Positions 29,125-38,797 of a stretch of DNA of 64,000 nt are shown here, piece by piece (within the stretch, counting starts at the first letter, position 1; every line of letters begins with the position of its first letter). The notes beneath the pieces were generated by a model, which was not told the DNA's origin, did not search any database, and saw only the letters and a program-made list of their open reading frames with translations. Source of the DNA: an uncultured Bacteroidota bacterium (GTDB taxonomy: Bacteria > Bacteroidota > Bacteroidia > Chitinophagales > Chitinophagaceae); assembly GCA_903882805.1 (NCBI GenBank), contig CAIRYK010000042.1, positions 207,094-271,093 on the forward strand, read 5' to 3'. The position numbers and the translations under genes are program-made.

Positions 29125-29155
29125 TTTGCTTGCATGATTAAATACGCTAACTTTG
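29125..29155 (+). promoter_or_regulatory. Exact Bacteroidota promoter of the 29160-29855 module
   Basis: TTTG at 29125-29128, a 19-nt spacer and TAACTTTG at 29148-29155: a full match to TTTG-N19-TAnnTTTG. The first ATG (29160) follows only 4 nt after the box, which implies a leaderless message or use of the internal ATG at 29187. Confidence 0.75.
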
Positions 29156-29159
29156 TGTT

Positions 29160-29330
29160 ATGAAAGCTAAAGATACAAATAGGCAAATGGAGAAGCCTAA
29201 AAGAGTTTTGCTTACAAAAGAGGGAACGATAACAAGTGTTGTAGGAGACAGAAAAGTTACATTTCGCTATATCACACCCATGGAATTGAAAAGAATGCGC
29301 CGCACCACTTACGATTATCTAATTAAATAG
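29160..29330 (+). CDS. Small basic protein of unknown function
   Basis: A 56-residue frame, MKAKDTNRQMEKPKRVLLTK then EGTITSVVGDRKVTFRYITP and ending RMRRTTYDYLIK. It is strongly basic, with no membrane segment. If the internal ATG at 29187 is used the protein has 47 residues. Its stop TAG directly abuts the ATG of the next gene at 29331 with no spacer, which suggests translational coupling in a two-gene unit. I do not recognise the family. The small-basic-then-larger layout recalls antitoxin-toxin pairs, but nothing in the sequence proves that. Confidence 0.6.
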   Translation: MKAKDTNRQMEKPKRVLLTKEGTITSVVGDRKVTFRYITPMELKRMRRTTYDYLIK

Positions 29331-29855
29331 ATGTTTGATAATGGCTACAAATTTAGTTTGGTTGACAAGAAATCGCATAACAACGATGACTTGTTATACA
29401 CCCATTATTATACTTTCCGTGGAAAACGGAGATACATACTTTTGGCAGAAGAGTACGTAGGCTCTATTTTTATCGTCAAATTTTACCCACATTCGCATCG
29501 ACTATCTCCACATAAATACAACGTTTTGTTAGCCGACTATGATGCAATGCATGTAATTCGTACTGCAATTGATGTTATGCTATACATTTATAAATCGAGC
29601 CCATTTGCATCATTTGGTTTTATAGCAGCAAACTCCATTTTTGATGATTATAAAGAAACAGTTTATAACAACAAGCGGTATCGCATATATCGCCAACTAA
29701 TGGCAGATTTTTTTCCCTCCGATTTGTTTGCCCACGTAGCCAATGAAATGAATGGAGCTTATTTGCTGGTAAACAGAACAAACCAAGATATTGATACCTT
29801 TACCGGCAATGCGTTGAAAATGTTTATCTACCATTATCCAGATTTAGATACATAA
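29331..29855 (+). CDS. Protein of unknown function, partner of the small basic protein
   Basis: A 174-residue cytosolic-looking protein with no signal peptide or membrane helix. It is rich in aromatic residues: HYYTFRGKRRYILLAEEYVG, then VKFYPHSHRLSPHKYNVLLA. The C-terminal half has YNNKRYRIYRQLMADFFP and ends AYLLVNRTNQDIDTFTGNALKMFIYH. I recognise no catalytic motif. I recall similar uncharacterised Bacteroidota proteins with the RYRIYxxLMxDFF segment, which I cannot verify. It is coupled to the small gene upstream and stands alone between two polysaccharide genes, so it looks like an inserted module. Confidence 0.65.
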   Translation: MFDNGYKFSLVDKKSHNNDDLLYTHYYTFRGKRRYILLAEEYVGSIFIVKFYPHSHRLSPHKYNVLLADYDAMHVIRTAIDVMLYIYKSSPFASFGFIAANSIFDDYKETVYNNKRYRIYRQLMADFFPSDLFAHVANEMNGAYLLVNRTNQDIDTFTGNALKMFIYHYPDLDT

Positions 29856-29881
29856 CAACCGCCAACCAAACAACACCACAA

Positions 29882-30982
29882 ATGCTAATAGACATTATAG
29901 CCGGCGCAAGGCCAAATTTTATAAAGATAGGACCAATAATAGCTGCAATAGAAGAACAAACTAAAAACGGTATTGATATTCATTACCGCCTTGTGCATAC
30001 TGGTCAGCATTACGACAAAAAAATGAGCGGCGATTTTTTTGAGCAGCTCAACATTCCTGCGCCTCACCACAATCTGGAGGTAGGCTCGGGTACGCAAGCC
30101 GAACAGACTGCCCGTATAATGGTGGGTTACGAAAAACTGTTGCTTGAAAAACCTTGCGATCTGTGTATTGTAGTGGGCGACGTAACATCCACTATGGCTT
30201 GCTCGATAGCAGCCAAGAAAATAAACAATATAAAAGTAGCGCATGTAGAGGGCGGCATCAGGTCGGGCGACTGGACCATGCCGGAAGAAATAAACCGCAT
30301 TGTTACAGATTCTATATCCGACTATTTCTTCACTACCTCAGAGGTTGCCAATCGCAACCTGCGGAATATGGGCGTAACTGACGAAAGGATATTTTTTGTG
30401 GGCAATACCATGATAGATACGCTTTATAAGCAAATGCCCCGCTTCAGCCGCCCAGCGCTTTGGGACACTTTTCACCTCGAAGCCCAGGGCTACATAATTA
30501 TGACCCTGCACCGCCCTGCAAATGTGGACAATAAAGATAATCTGCGTGAACTGATAAACGCAATTGTTACCTCGTCGCGGGGAATGCCATTGGTGTTTCC
30601 GGTACACCCCCGTACGGCAAAAATGCTGGAGAATACGGGCATAACTGCGTCTAATCTGCATGTAATAGAGCCGCTCGGATATCTGGAATTTAACTACCTC
30701 GTGCAGAATGCAAGAGCGGTTATAACCGACTCTGGCGGTATTACCGAAGAAGCTACGGTTATGAGCATACCCTGTATGACGCTACGCGACAGTACTGAGC
30801 GCCCCGAAACCTGCACAGTAGGCACAAACGAGCTTTTGGGTACAAATCCCGCAAGCATTGCTCCGGCCTTTGAGCGCCTGTTTTCCGGACAATGGAAAAA
30901 GGGCGCAATACCCGAGTTGTGGGACGGGCATACAGCTTCGCGTATCGTTGCACAAATAATTAACCTCTTCAGTTTAAAATAA
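29882..30982 (+). CDS. wecB: UDP-N-acetylglucosamine 2-epimerase (non-hydrolysing)
   Basis: A 366-residue enzyme interconverting UDP-GlcNAc and UDP-ManNAc, supplying amino sugars for surface glycans. Family landmarks are AGARPNFIKIGPI, HTGQHYDKKMSGDFF, VVGDVTSTMA, HVEGGIRSGDWTMPEEINR, TLHRPANVDN and ITDSGGITEEA. The length is normal. It begins 26 bp after the unknown gene. Together with the oxidoreductase at 26959 and the genes at 33901, 39345 and 40588 it points to a dispersed polysaccharide pathway. A paralogue acting on a modified sugar is possible. Confidence 0.93.
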   Translation: MLIDIIAGARPNFIKIGPIIAAIEEQTKNGIDIHYRLVHTGQHYDKKMSGDFFEQLNIPAPHHNLEVGSGTQAEQTARIMVGYEKLLLEKPCDLCIVVGDVTSTMACSIAAKKINNIKVAHVEGGIRSGDWTMPEEINRIVTDSISDYFFTTSEVANRNLRNMGVTDERIFFVGNTMIDTLYKQMPRFSRPALWDTFHLEAQGYIIMTLHRPANVDNKDNLRELINAIVTSSRGMPLVFPVHPRTAKMLENTGITASNLHVIEPLGYLEFNYLVQNARAVITDSGGITEEATVMSIPCMTLRDSTERPETCTVGTNELLGTNPASIAPAFERLFSGQWKKGAIPELWDGHTASRIVAQIINLFSLK

Positions 30983-31139
30983 TATATTAGCGCCGCTTAC
31001 ACACGGTGTTGCAATTAACAATAATTGCATACTCATATAAAAACCTTTAACTTAGTCGCTTCTGAAGAACGACTGAAACAGTCATAATAGCGATAATCAA
31101 TATAGAGACACAATCAAGGACAATCAGTCAATACAGAAT

Positions 31140-33797
31140 ATGGAAGAATTACAAACCGATGGACTAAGTGTAATTATAAATGTACTACTGCAAGTAAGCG
31201 ATTGCGTTTTAGAAATTTCTGACAGCCATATTCTCACCAATGTATGGAACAATACAGAGGACACAAGCTTTTTTTTTACTTCAAAAAATATAGGCAGTCC
31301 TATTACTTCTTTAGACCACATACCCTTCAAAACACAACTTACAAACCTGGTTAGCGCTTTTTTTCAAACCGGTGAAAAAGGCGCGTTCAATTATTCTGGC
31401 ATAACAGAAAATAACCTCACTACCTATACAATAAAGGGAATAAACAGCCATCCAAGCACAGGTTACATGCTGGCTACTATAGAGCGTCATAGTTCGCCGC
31501 TTTCGAAGGGGCCAGTTGAATCGGAATGGGTAATGGCCCTCGACTCTTCGAGCGACGGCGTTTGGGACATAAACCTTGAAACATCAACCATTTCATTTTC
31601 GGAGAAATGGCACCGAAATTTCAAATATGCCGCTAACGAAATAACCACCATAAATCAGTGGACTGCCTTGGTTCATCCCGACGACCTGAAAGCATTGATT
31701 AATATCATTGAAGCCCATTTTGCCGGCACGATTCCATTTTACCATGCCGATATACGTATAATGCAAAAGGACGGCAATTACCGATGGGTGGCCAGTAAGG
31801 GTGTATTCATATCGAAAGGGGCTGATGGCAAACCTATGCGTTTCATAGGCACTCATACTGATATTAACCAACAAAAAATTGCCGAAGAAAAATACCACGA
31901 TACTGCCGCCTTGCTGGCGCAACTTATCAACAATCTGCCAATAGGTATTGCGCTTACCGGAGGCGATAATAGATTTATATATGCTAACCAGATGTTTTGC
32001 AACATCTATGAAATAGCAGCAGGACCTGAATCGCTTGTAGGAACGGACATTGTAACTGGCATTCAGGAGTGGAAGCGCTTTTTCATCAACCAGGAAGCAT
32101 TTGTTCAAAAAACAATGGAGAATTTAGCCAACCAGACTCCGTCGCTTAACGAAGAATGGATGCTGGAAGACGAGCGCATACTCAACCGTGATTATATTCC
32201 GTTGTCGTTATACAATAAAAAAAGTTGTTCATTGTGGTTGCTTACCGATATTACCAACCACAAGAATACCGAAAAACGATTTGAAGACCAACGCAATTTT
32301 TACGAAAACGTACTCAATTGCATACCAGCTGACATTGCAGTATACGATATCAATCACAGGTATTTGTTTGTCAATCGCCACGCGTTCAAAAACGACGAGC
32401 TGCGCCGGTGGATGATTGGCAAAACAGACATAGACTATGCCCGGTACAGCAATAGGCCGGATTCTTTCTTCGAAACCAGATTTGCCCAAATGGACAACGC
32501 CGTTGCAAAACGGGAGCAAATAAAAAACATAGAAAAACTTATTGCAAAGGATGGAACCGTAGGTTATCACTTAAGGTTACTCAACCCCGTGTTTTACGAA
32601 AACGGCGAACTGGAAATGATCATGGCCTATGGCGCTAATATTACCGACCTGATAGTAGCGCAGGAGGCCATGAAAACCAGCGCCGACACTTTTGCCAGCG
32701 CATTCGACTATTCAGGTATCGGCATGGCTATTATAAGCCCCGATGGCAAATGGCTTGATGTAAATAAAGTTTTGTGCCAGCTTACAGGTTATGTTAAAGA
32801 TGAATTGCTGCAACTAAATATAAACGACATTACACATCCGGCTGATGTAGAAAAAGATCGAAATATGATAGTGCAACTACTACGCAAAGAACTAACTACA
32901 TATTCGCAAGAAAAAAGATACATATCAAAAGAAAAGAAAATCATTTTAGTGTCGCTCACCGTATCGCTGGTATGGAACCCCGACAAAACGCCGAAGTTTT
33001 TCATAGCGCAGGTAGTAGATATTACCGCAAAAAAAGAACTGGAAAACGAAATAAACAGGAAAAATGTGACGCTTGAGGCTACCAAAACAAGCCTTGTGAA
33101 CAAAATAAACCAACTCGAAGAATTAAGCCACATTATTGCGCACAATCTGCGTGGTCCAGCCAACAATATTAAAATGCTGAGCGATGTGCTCATTACAAAA
33201 CACAACCCCCAGGCTACTGAAGCCGAACGTGAACTAAGCGCAGCATTTTCAGAACCAGAAACAATAGAACTTATAAGAGAAAGCAGCGTAGCGTTGGTTA
33301 GCAGTCTGGATACGCTAATGAAGATAACTGAAATAAAACTGAACAGTGAAATACCATTTGACGATTGTGATGTTTGTATTCTTATACAAGAAATAACCAC
33401 ACAATTGCAGGGTATCATATTCGAAAAACAAGCGGCCTTTCATGTAGATCTCCACCCAAAGAATGTAAAATACCCCAGAGCATATCTGGAAAGTATTTTG
33501 TATAATTTAATCAGCAATTCGCTTAAATACTCGAAACAGGGAATACCGCCAGTTATCACCATAAAATCCCGAATAGTAGACGACCGGGTGCAGATATCGG
33601 TAAAAGATAATGGCATGGGTATAGACCTTAATAAATATGGCTCAAAAATGTTTAAACTGAATCAGGTTTTCCATAAGGGCTATGATAGTAAAGGGGTGGG
33701 ATTATACATTACCAAAACACAGATAGAATCATTTGGAGGAAAAATAGAAGTGCATAGCGAACTAAATGAAGGATGCGAGTTTGTGGTTACGCTTTAA
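31140..33797 (+). CDS. Multi-PAS sensor histidine kinase
   Basis: An 885-residue kinase without evident membrane helices. Four PAS-like units are visible: about 125-245 (GVWDINLETSTISFSEKWH, PAC end FIGTHTDINQQK), about 255-375 (NNLPIGIALTGGDNRFIYAN), about 385-510 (CIPADIAVYDINHRYLFVN) and about 520-640 (YSGIGMAIISPDGKWLDVN). HisKA contains His668 (HIIAHNLRGPANN). The HATPase shows LISNSLKYS, DNGMGIDL and GVGLYITKTQ. It is probably cytosolic and senses a soluble cue. No response regulator lies nearby. It stands among polysaccharide genes and might regulate them, which is inference. Confidence 0.88.
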   Translation: MEELQTDGLSVIINVLLQVSDCVLEISDSHILTNVWNNTEDTSFFFTSKNIGSPITSLDHIPFKTQLTNLVSAFFQTGEKGAFNYSGITENNLTTYTIKGINSHPSTGYMLATIERHSSPLSKGPVESEWVMALDSSSDGVWDINLETSTISFSEKWHRNFKYAANEITTINQWTALVHPDDLKALINIIEAHFAGTIPFYHADIRIMQKDGNYRWVASKGVFISKGADGKPMRFIGTHTDINQQKIAEEKYHDTAALLAQLINNLPIGIALTGGDNRFIYANQMFCNIYEIAAGPESLVGTDIVTGIQEWKRFFINQEAFVQKTMENLANQTPSLNEEWMLEDERILNRDYIPLSLYNKKSCSLWLLTDITNHKNTEKRFEDQRNFYENVLNCIPADIAVYDINHRYLFVNRHAFKNDELRRWMIGKTDIDYARYSNRPDSFFETRFAQMDNAVAKREQIKNIEKLIAKDGTVGYHLRLLNPVFYENGELEMIMAYGANITDLIVAQEAMKTSADTFASAFDYSGIGMAIISPDGKWLDVNKVLCQLTGYVKDELLQLNINDITHPADVEKDRNMIVQLLRKELTTYSQEKRYISKEKKIILVSLTVSLVWNPDKTPKFFIAQVVDITAKKELENEINRKNVTLEATKTSLVNKINQLEELSHIIAHNLRGPANNIKMLSDVLITKHNPQATEAERELSAAFSEPETIELIRESSVALVSSLDTLMKITEIKLNSEIPFDDCDVCILIQEITTQLQGIIFEKQAAFHVDLHPKNVKYPRAYLESILYNLISNSLKYSKQGIPPVITIKSRIVDDRVQISVKDNGMGIDLNKYGSKMFKLNQVFHKGYDSKGVGLYITKTQIESFGGKIEVHSELNEGCEFVVTL

Positions 33798-33900
33798 CTC
33801 TGTCATTTATCCTTGTGATGGCCAATGGTCTTGACGGATTGAACTAATTTTACACGGCGTTAATTAAACCAGTCTTTTATCCAACCGCCCATATAAATAT

Positions 33901-35808
33901 ATGCCCGGAAAAATCAGCAATATTATCAACCTCATTACTAATATGGGGGGGCGCTACGTAGGCTTCAGAGCAACTCACGAAGTGATGAGGCGTACAGGTA
34001 TGCTGAAACGGAAATTCCCGACAAACCCACCCTACCAACAATATTTAACCCTTGCCGACTGGAAACGCACCCCTGCAAAATTTTTTTTCACCAATCGCGA
34101 ATCGCTCGATTTTGAACGACGTCCTTCACAAGACCTTAAAACGAGGTTCGAGGATTATAAAGCGGGCAAATTCCTGCTCTTTAATAGCATTAGCGCCAAC
34201 CTTGGCGCCGATTACGACTGGATAACCAATCCCGATACACAATATAAATACGACATTAGCAAACACTGGACCGAAATACCAGATATGTCGAAAGAAGCGG
34301 GCGACATCAAGTATGTATGGGAAAAATCGCGCTTTTCGTATCTACACGATATTATCAGATACGATTACCACTTCCGGCAAGATTGCGCCTCGCTGGTATT
34401 TGCCGATATTCTATCCTGGATAAAGGCTAACCCGGTAAATTGCGGACCAAACTACCGCTGTAGTCAGGAAATGTCGTTGCGCACGCTCAACTGGCTGTTT
34501 GCGCTGCACTACTACCGCAACTCACCTTTGCTTACCGACGAGGTTTTCAACCAGATGCAATATGCCCTTTACTGGCACTTGCATCATGTATACAATAATA
34601 TCAACTTTTCGCGCATAGCGGTGCGCAACAACCACGCCATTAGCGAAACCCTTACGCTTTACCTTGGAGGGTTGTTTTTCCCTACCCTACCGGGCGCAGC
34701 AACCTGGAAACAAAAAGGCAAACAATGGTTTGAAGAAGAAATTGCCTACCAGATATACAACGATGGTACGTTTCTGCAATATTCCATGAATTATCACCGT
34801 ATTGTAGTGCAGCTGCTCACCTGGGGCATAACGCTATCTGAGAAAAACGGAGAGCGCTTTTCTGGCGCAGTTTACGACCGCGCAGGCAAATCGGTGCAAT
34901 TTTTACGCACTTGCATGATAGACGAAAACGGATGGCTGCCTAACTATGGAGCTAACGACGGGGCTCTGTTTTTTAAACTAAGCGATGGCCATTACCGCGA
35001 CTATAGACCGCAGCTGCAAGCCCTTGCCGCAGCGCTGGGCATGAACGCCGGCATGCCAACCGATATGGAAGATGCACGCTGGTATGGCCTGCCTCCTGTA
35101 ATAAATAATGGCTGGCTGCCGCAAAATGGCGCGCACACCTTCGCCAAGGGCGGTTATTATGTGGTGCGCGAGCCCCATACGCTAACATTTATTAAGTGCG
35201 GCACCTACCGAGATCGCCCGCAACATGCCGACGGCCTGCACCTGGATGTATGGTATAAAGGCGAAAACCTGCTGGTGGATGCCGGAAGTTATAAATATAA
35301 TACTGATGATGCTACGGTTCGCTATTTCAGCGGTACAGCGTCGCACAATACTGTGATGTTGGGCAACCACGACCAAATGCTGAAAGGCGGCCGGTTTATC
35401 TGGTATTACTGGACCGAATGCCTGCTGCCAGCCGTTACAGAAAACAAAGACAACTTTACTTTTAGCGGAAGCATATTAGCCTTCAAACATATCAAGAACG
35501 GCATAGAGCATAAAAGAACGGTAATAAAACACAAAGGCTTACCTATATGGGAAATTACCGACCAAATTATTAACAAGCCCGATCAACTGCCTATGCGCCA
35601 GTTATGGCATCTGCCGCCCGATGAAGTAAATGCAATAACATTTGCTGCCACTACCAACACCGCGCCGCTACAGCCTGAGAAAAACGAAGGATGGCGATCG
35701 CAACTTTATGGGTTTAAAGAAAAAACTACTGAATACTGCTTTACCACCGACGGCAACAACATAACAACCACCATAAGCATAGCAGCCGAAACAATAGCGG
35801 TGAATTAA
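33901..35808 (+). CDS. Heparinase II/III-like polysaccharide lyase
   Basis: A 635-residue protein with the two-part layout of heparinase II/III and alginate lyase families. An alpha/alpha toroid (about 1-370) includes RYDYHFRQDCASLVFADIL, LRTLNWLFALHYYRNS, NNHAISETLTLYLGGLFFP and YSMNYHRIVVQLLTWG. A C-terminal beta-sandwich follows, with FAKGGYYVVREPHTLTFIKC, RPQHADGLHLDVWYKGENLLVDAGSYKY and SHNTVMLGNHDQ. Candidate catalytic residues are the NNH...Y and Y.HR motifs and the QHADGLH histidines. No signal peptide is evident, which fits the intracellular or synthesis-linked members that occur with bi-domain oxidoreductases and GT4 enzymes. Confidence 0.85.
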   Translation: MPGKISNIINLITNMGGRYVGFRATHEVMRRTGMLKRKFPTNPPYQQYLTLADWKRTPAKFFFTNRESLDFERRPSQDLKTRFEDYKAGKFLLFNSISANLGADYDWITNPDTQYKYDISKHWTEIPDMSKEAGDIKYVWEKSRFSYLHDIIRYDYHFRQDCASLVFADILSWIKANPVNCGPNYRCSQEMSLRTLNWLFALHYYRNSPLLTDEVFNQMQYALYWHLHHVYNNINFSRIAVRNNHAISETLTLYLGGLFFPTLPGAATWKQKGKQWFEEEIAYQIYNDGTFLQYSMNYHRIVVQLLTWGITLSEKNGERFSGAVYDRAGKSVQFLRTCMIDENGWLPNYGANDGALFFKLSDGHYRDYRPQLQALAAALGMNAGMPTDMEDARWYGLPPVINNGWLPQNGAHTFAKGGYYVVREPHTLTFIKCGTYRDRPQHADGLHLDVWYKGENLLVDAGSYKYNTDDATVRYFSGTASHNTVMLGNHDQMLKGGRFIWYYWTECLLPAVTENKDNFTFSGSILAFKHIKNGIEHKRTVIKHKGLPIWEITDQIINKPDQLPMRQLWHLPPDEVNAITFAATTNTAPLQPEKNEGWRSQLYGFKEKTTEYCFTTDGNNITTTISIAAETIAVN

Positions 35809-35833
35809 AATAGAATAATATTCAATTGGGGTT

Positions 35834-35841
35834 TATCTTTG
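35834..35841 (+). promoter_or_regulatory. Predicted -7 box of the Lys/Glu/Pro-rich lipoprotein
   Basis: TATCTTTG is an exact TAnnTTTG match, 17 nt before the ATG at 35859. The -33 position is poor. Confidence 0.4.
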
Positions 35842-35858
35842 CCCCACTTCTTAGAAAC

Positions 35859-36362
35859 ATGAAAGCAAAACTGAAACTACTTACCATATTTGTACTGATC
35901 GCATTTTGGATAACATCGTGCGCACCCAAGTACCATGCCGATGACCACAGAGGGTACTACCCCGATGGCGACTACAAAGAGCACCACTACCTCAACAAAA
36001 AGACAGAATTCAACCCTAAAAAAGAAGACCCTTCCAAGCTGAAAGGCAATAACACCAATAAAAAGAAAGAAGCCAAACAAAAAAATAAAGCACGCAAAGA
36101 AAAGCAAGCTGCCGAAAAAGAACAACGCGCTGCGGCAAAAGAAGCTGCCGCAAAAGCCAAGGCAGATAGAAAAGCAGCGGAACAAGAACTTGCCGATAAA
36201 ATAAAAGCGGAAAAGGAACAAGATAAAGCCAAGGACGAACCCAAAAAAGAAGAAACGCCAAGCGCTGAACCTAAACCAACCGAAGAACCTAAAAAGGAGG
36301 AACCTAAGCCAGCCGAGGAACCCAAAAAGGAAGAGCCGAAGCCGGAGGAGCCGCAGAAGTAA
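35859..36362 (+). CDS. Charged low-complexity lipoprotein
   Basis: A 167-residue protein starting at the ATG at 35859 (MKAKLKLLTIFVLIAFWITSC), where WITSC is a lipobox. After a short Tyr/His/Asp-rich stretch (PKYHADDHRGYYPDGDY) the rest is Lys/Ala/Glu-rich helix and then Pro-Lys-Glu repeats (EEPKKEEPKP). Such proteins often sit on the inner face of the outer membrane and may span to peptidoglycan. No enzymatic domain. It has its own -7 box. Confidence 0.75.
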   Translation: MKAKLKLLTIFVLIAFWITSCAPKYHADDHRGYYPDGDYKEHHYLNKKTEFNPKKEDPSKLKGNNTNKKKEAKQKNKARKEKQAAEKEQRAAAKEAAAKAKADRKAAEQELADKIKAEKEQDKAKDEPKKEETPSAEPKPTEEPKKEEPKPAEEPKKEEPKPEEPQK

Positions 36363-36490
36363 CCATCGATTTTAATACCGTATTTGTATAATATAGCGAG
36401 ACGGCAACACTTACCCCAACAAATAAAATCTCTAATTTGGCAACGGTTGTGCCATCCCGCTATAAACTGCAATAGATTAATCACATGTTG

Positions 36491-37855
36491 CTAAAGCCCA
36501 TGTATATCTAATGATGTTGAATGAAGGCATCTTCTTGAATGCTGATCAATTTCAGCTGTTTTTTGCACAAAAGGTCTTATGATCAATCTGTTTCCTTTTT
36601 CGTAGGTAAGAAAACTCCAGCACCAGTTGGCCAGTACCACCAATTTATTTCTAAACCCAACCAGGTAGCTGATATGAATGAGCAGCCACATTAGCCACGC
36701 CATCCTTCCTTTTAGTTTTAGCCCTACCGGAAATTCAGCAACTGCTTTTTTTCTGCCAATAGTAGCCATCGCTCCCTTATCCAGATACTTAAAAACCTTA
36801 GGGCGCAACCCGCCGTGTATCTGCTGTATAGCCATACCCAAGTAAGCGCCCATTTGCATGGCCGGCTGCGCAACGCCGGGCAGGCCAGCCGGATATTTAC
36901 TTGTTTTGAAGGAGGCAATGTCGCCGATAGCGAAAATATTTGTGAAGCCGCGTACCATACAATATTCATTCACTACAAGTTTTCCTTTTTCTACACAGGC
37001 TGCAGGCATTCCTTCCGGCATATTCCCTTTTACCCCTGCCGACCATATTACTGTACTACTGTCTATCGTTTCACCATTACTCAGTATCAGCGTCTTACCA
37101 TCATAATGTTGGGCTTTTGCATTTGTCAGCACTTTTACGCCCATACTCAACAGGTCGTTGCCAGCTACTACCCCTGCGGTTGGAGACATAGCTGGTAACA
37201 GGCACTCGCCACCCTCAAGCAAGTAAATGTTCATATCTGCCATATTGAGCGTAGGGAAATCCTTTGTTAGCACATGCTTTCTCAGTTCTGCTATTGCGCC
37301 AGCCATTTCCACGCCTGTAGGTCCACCACCAATTATTACAATTGTCAGTAATTTTTTCTGCTCCTCTTTATCTACAGTCAGGCTGGCCTGTTCCAATGTC
37401 TGAATCAACTGACTTCTTACATTTAGTGCGTCGGGAATGGTTTTTAGTGGTAAGGCATATTTTTCCATACCCGAATTGCCAAAATAATTGGTCTTAGACC
37501 CGGTTGCAATGATAAGGTAGTCGAAAAAAACCGTTCCAACAGGCGTAACAATCTGCATCGACTGCGCATCAATGCGCGTTACTTCCAGCATCCTATAATG
37601 AAAATCTTCAGCTTCCCACATTTCTTTGCGCAACGGACTGGCAATAGCATCGGGTTGCAGTCCCGCGGTAGCCACCTGATACAATAGGGGATGAAATGTA
37701 TTGTAATTTTGCTTGTCGAACACCACCACCTGAAAACCCTTACCCCGCAAATTGTTGATGGCAGCAAGTCCGCCAAAACCTCCGCCTATAATTACTACCC
37801 TTGGTTTTCCTGTTTCTGGAATGTTTACTGATGTGCTGGAAACGCAATCTGTCAT
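36491..37855 (-). CDS. Type II NADH dehydrogenase (NDH-2)
   Basis: A 454-residue flavoprotein passing electrons from NADH to quinone without pumping protons, peripherally bound to the inner membrane. The FAD motif is VVIIGGGFGGLAA and the NADH motif IVIIGGGPTGVEMAGAIAEL; the second FAD contact is FAIGDIASF. The C-terminal amphipathic/hydrophobic stretch (MAWLMWLLIHISYLVGF) is the expected membrane anchor. The frame can start at TTG 37903, but the ATG at 37855 fits better because a -7-like box (TAGTCTTG) sits at 37908-37901. Divergent from an ECF41 sigma gene, a common kind of neighbour for that sigma group. Confidence 0.88.
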   Translation of the reverse strand: MTDCVSSTSVNIPETGKPRVVIIGGGFGGLAAINNLRGKGFQVVVFDKQNYNTFHPLLYQVATAGLQPDAIASPLRKEMWEAEDFHYRMLEVTRIDAQSMQIVTPVGTVFFDYLIIATGSKTNYFGNSGMEKYALPLKTIPDALNVRSQLIQTLEQASLTVDKEEQKKLLTIVIIGGGPTGVEMAGAIAELRKHVLTKDFPTLNMADMNIYLLEGGECLLPAMSPTAGVVAGNDLLSMGVKVLTNAKAQHYDGKTLILSNGETIDSSTVIWSAGVKGNMPEGMPAACVEKGKLVVNEYCMVRGFTNIFAIGDIASFKTSKYPAGLPGVAQPAMQMGAYLGMAIQQIHGGLRPKVFKYLDKGAMATIGRKKAVAEFPVGLKLKGRMAWLMWLLIHISYLVGFRNKLVVLANWCWSFLTYEKGNRLIIRPFVQKTAEIDQHSRRCLHSTSLDIHGL

Positions 37856-37917
37856 AACTTTAGTTTTTAAATCAACTCCGGTTATTTTATCCGGTATATA
37901 CAAGACTAATGAAGCCG

Positions 37918-37925
37918 TATTTTTG
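37918..37925 (+). promoter_or_regulatory. Predicted -7 box of the ECF41 sigma gene
   Basis: TATTTTTG is an exact TAnnTTTG match 28 nt before the ATG at 37953, so the original start and promoter are still in place despite the frameshift. Confidence 0.45.
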
Positions 37926-37952
37926 TGACACTATATCGAAATATTTTTTTTG

Positions 37953-38797
37953 ATGGACATTTACACCAACAATAGCGACATATTGGGCGACTACCGGCCA
38001 CAACTTTTGCAACTGCTTACAAGATGACGCAAAGCATGGCAGAGGCCGAGGACATATTACAGGATGCACAACTGGCACTACTGGCGGTGAATGCAGCCTC
38101 AATTTCGTCACCGCGAGCTTACCTTATGCGCACGGTTGTCAATAAAAGTATAAATAGCATCAATAAGCGGAAACTGATCAACTATCCGGGCATAGATCTC
38201 CCCGAACCGCTCACTGAGCACAAGTGCGCTTCAATATCCCAGTACGATGTAACTTATGGTTTGCTACTATTGTTGCAGCGTCTTAATCCACAGGAACGAG
38301 CCGTTTTTATACTAAGAGAGAGTTTTGACTACGAATACGCAGAAATCGCAGAAATATTGGATATTACAACCGACAATTGCCGGCAAATTTATCATAGATC
38401 GAAAGAACGTGTTGGCAAAAAGACATCAAGATTCAATACCTCTGCTGCCGAAAACCGGGCATTTTCTGAGGCATTTATGAAAGCTGCTTCGGGCGAACTG
38501 TCTGAATTCGTGAAGATGTTGAAAAAAGACATGATCATATACTCCGATGGTGGCGGTAAAGTGTCGGCCGCTATACATCCTATTATTGGCTTAGAAAATT
38601 GTCTTAAATTCCTGCAAGGCCTGAATGCTAAGCGCGGCAACGACCTCTACTCAACCTCTACTTCATTAAATGGGCAACCGGCAATGGTGTTTTATCTTAA
38701 AGAAACCAATGCTGTAGATACTATAGTATTGCTCGAAAATGAGGAAAACTCTATATCGGCCATGTATGTGGTTCGCAATCCCGATAAGTTCTTTTAG
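37953..38797 (+). pseudogene. ECF41-type (SigJ-like) sigma factor with a one-base deletion
   Basis: The ATG at 37953 gives MDIYTNNSDILGDYRPQLLQ, then LTR and a stop at 38025. The other frame continues MTQSMAEAEDILQDAQL from 38024. Restoring one G near 38015 joins them as LQLAYKMTQSMAEAEDILQD, giving a 281-residue protein with the expected sigma region 2. Region 4 is present (LNPQERAVFILRESFDYEYAEIAEIL). The ECF41 hallmarks are the YPGIDLPEPL linker, a WLPEP variant, and the SnoaL-like tail with DGGGK. Without correction, translation from 38024 would lack part of region 2. It could be real decay or a sequencing error. Confidence 0.8.

Noticed and set aside
31010..31029. 8-bp hairpin TGCAATTA/TAATTGCA after wecB
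   Set aside because: AT-rich and without T-run; too weak to call a terminator.
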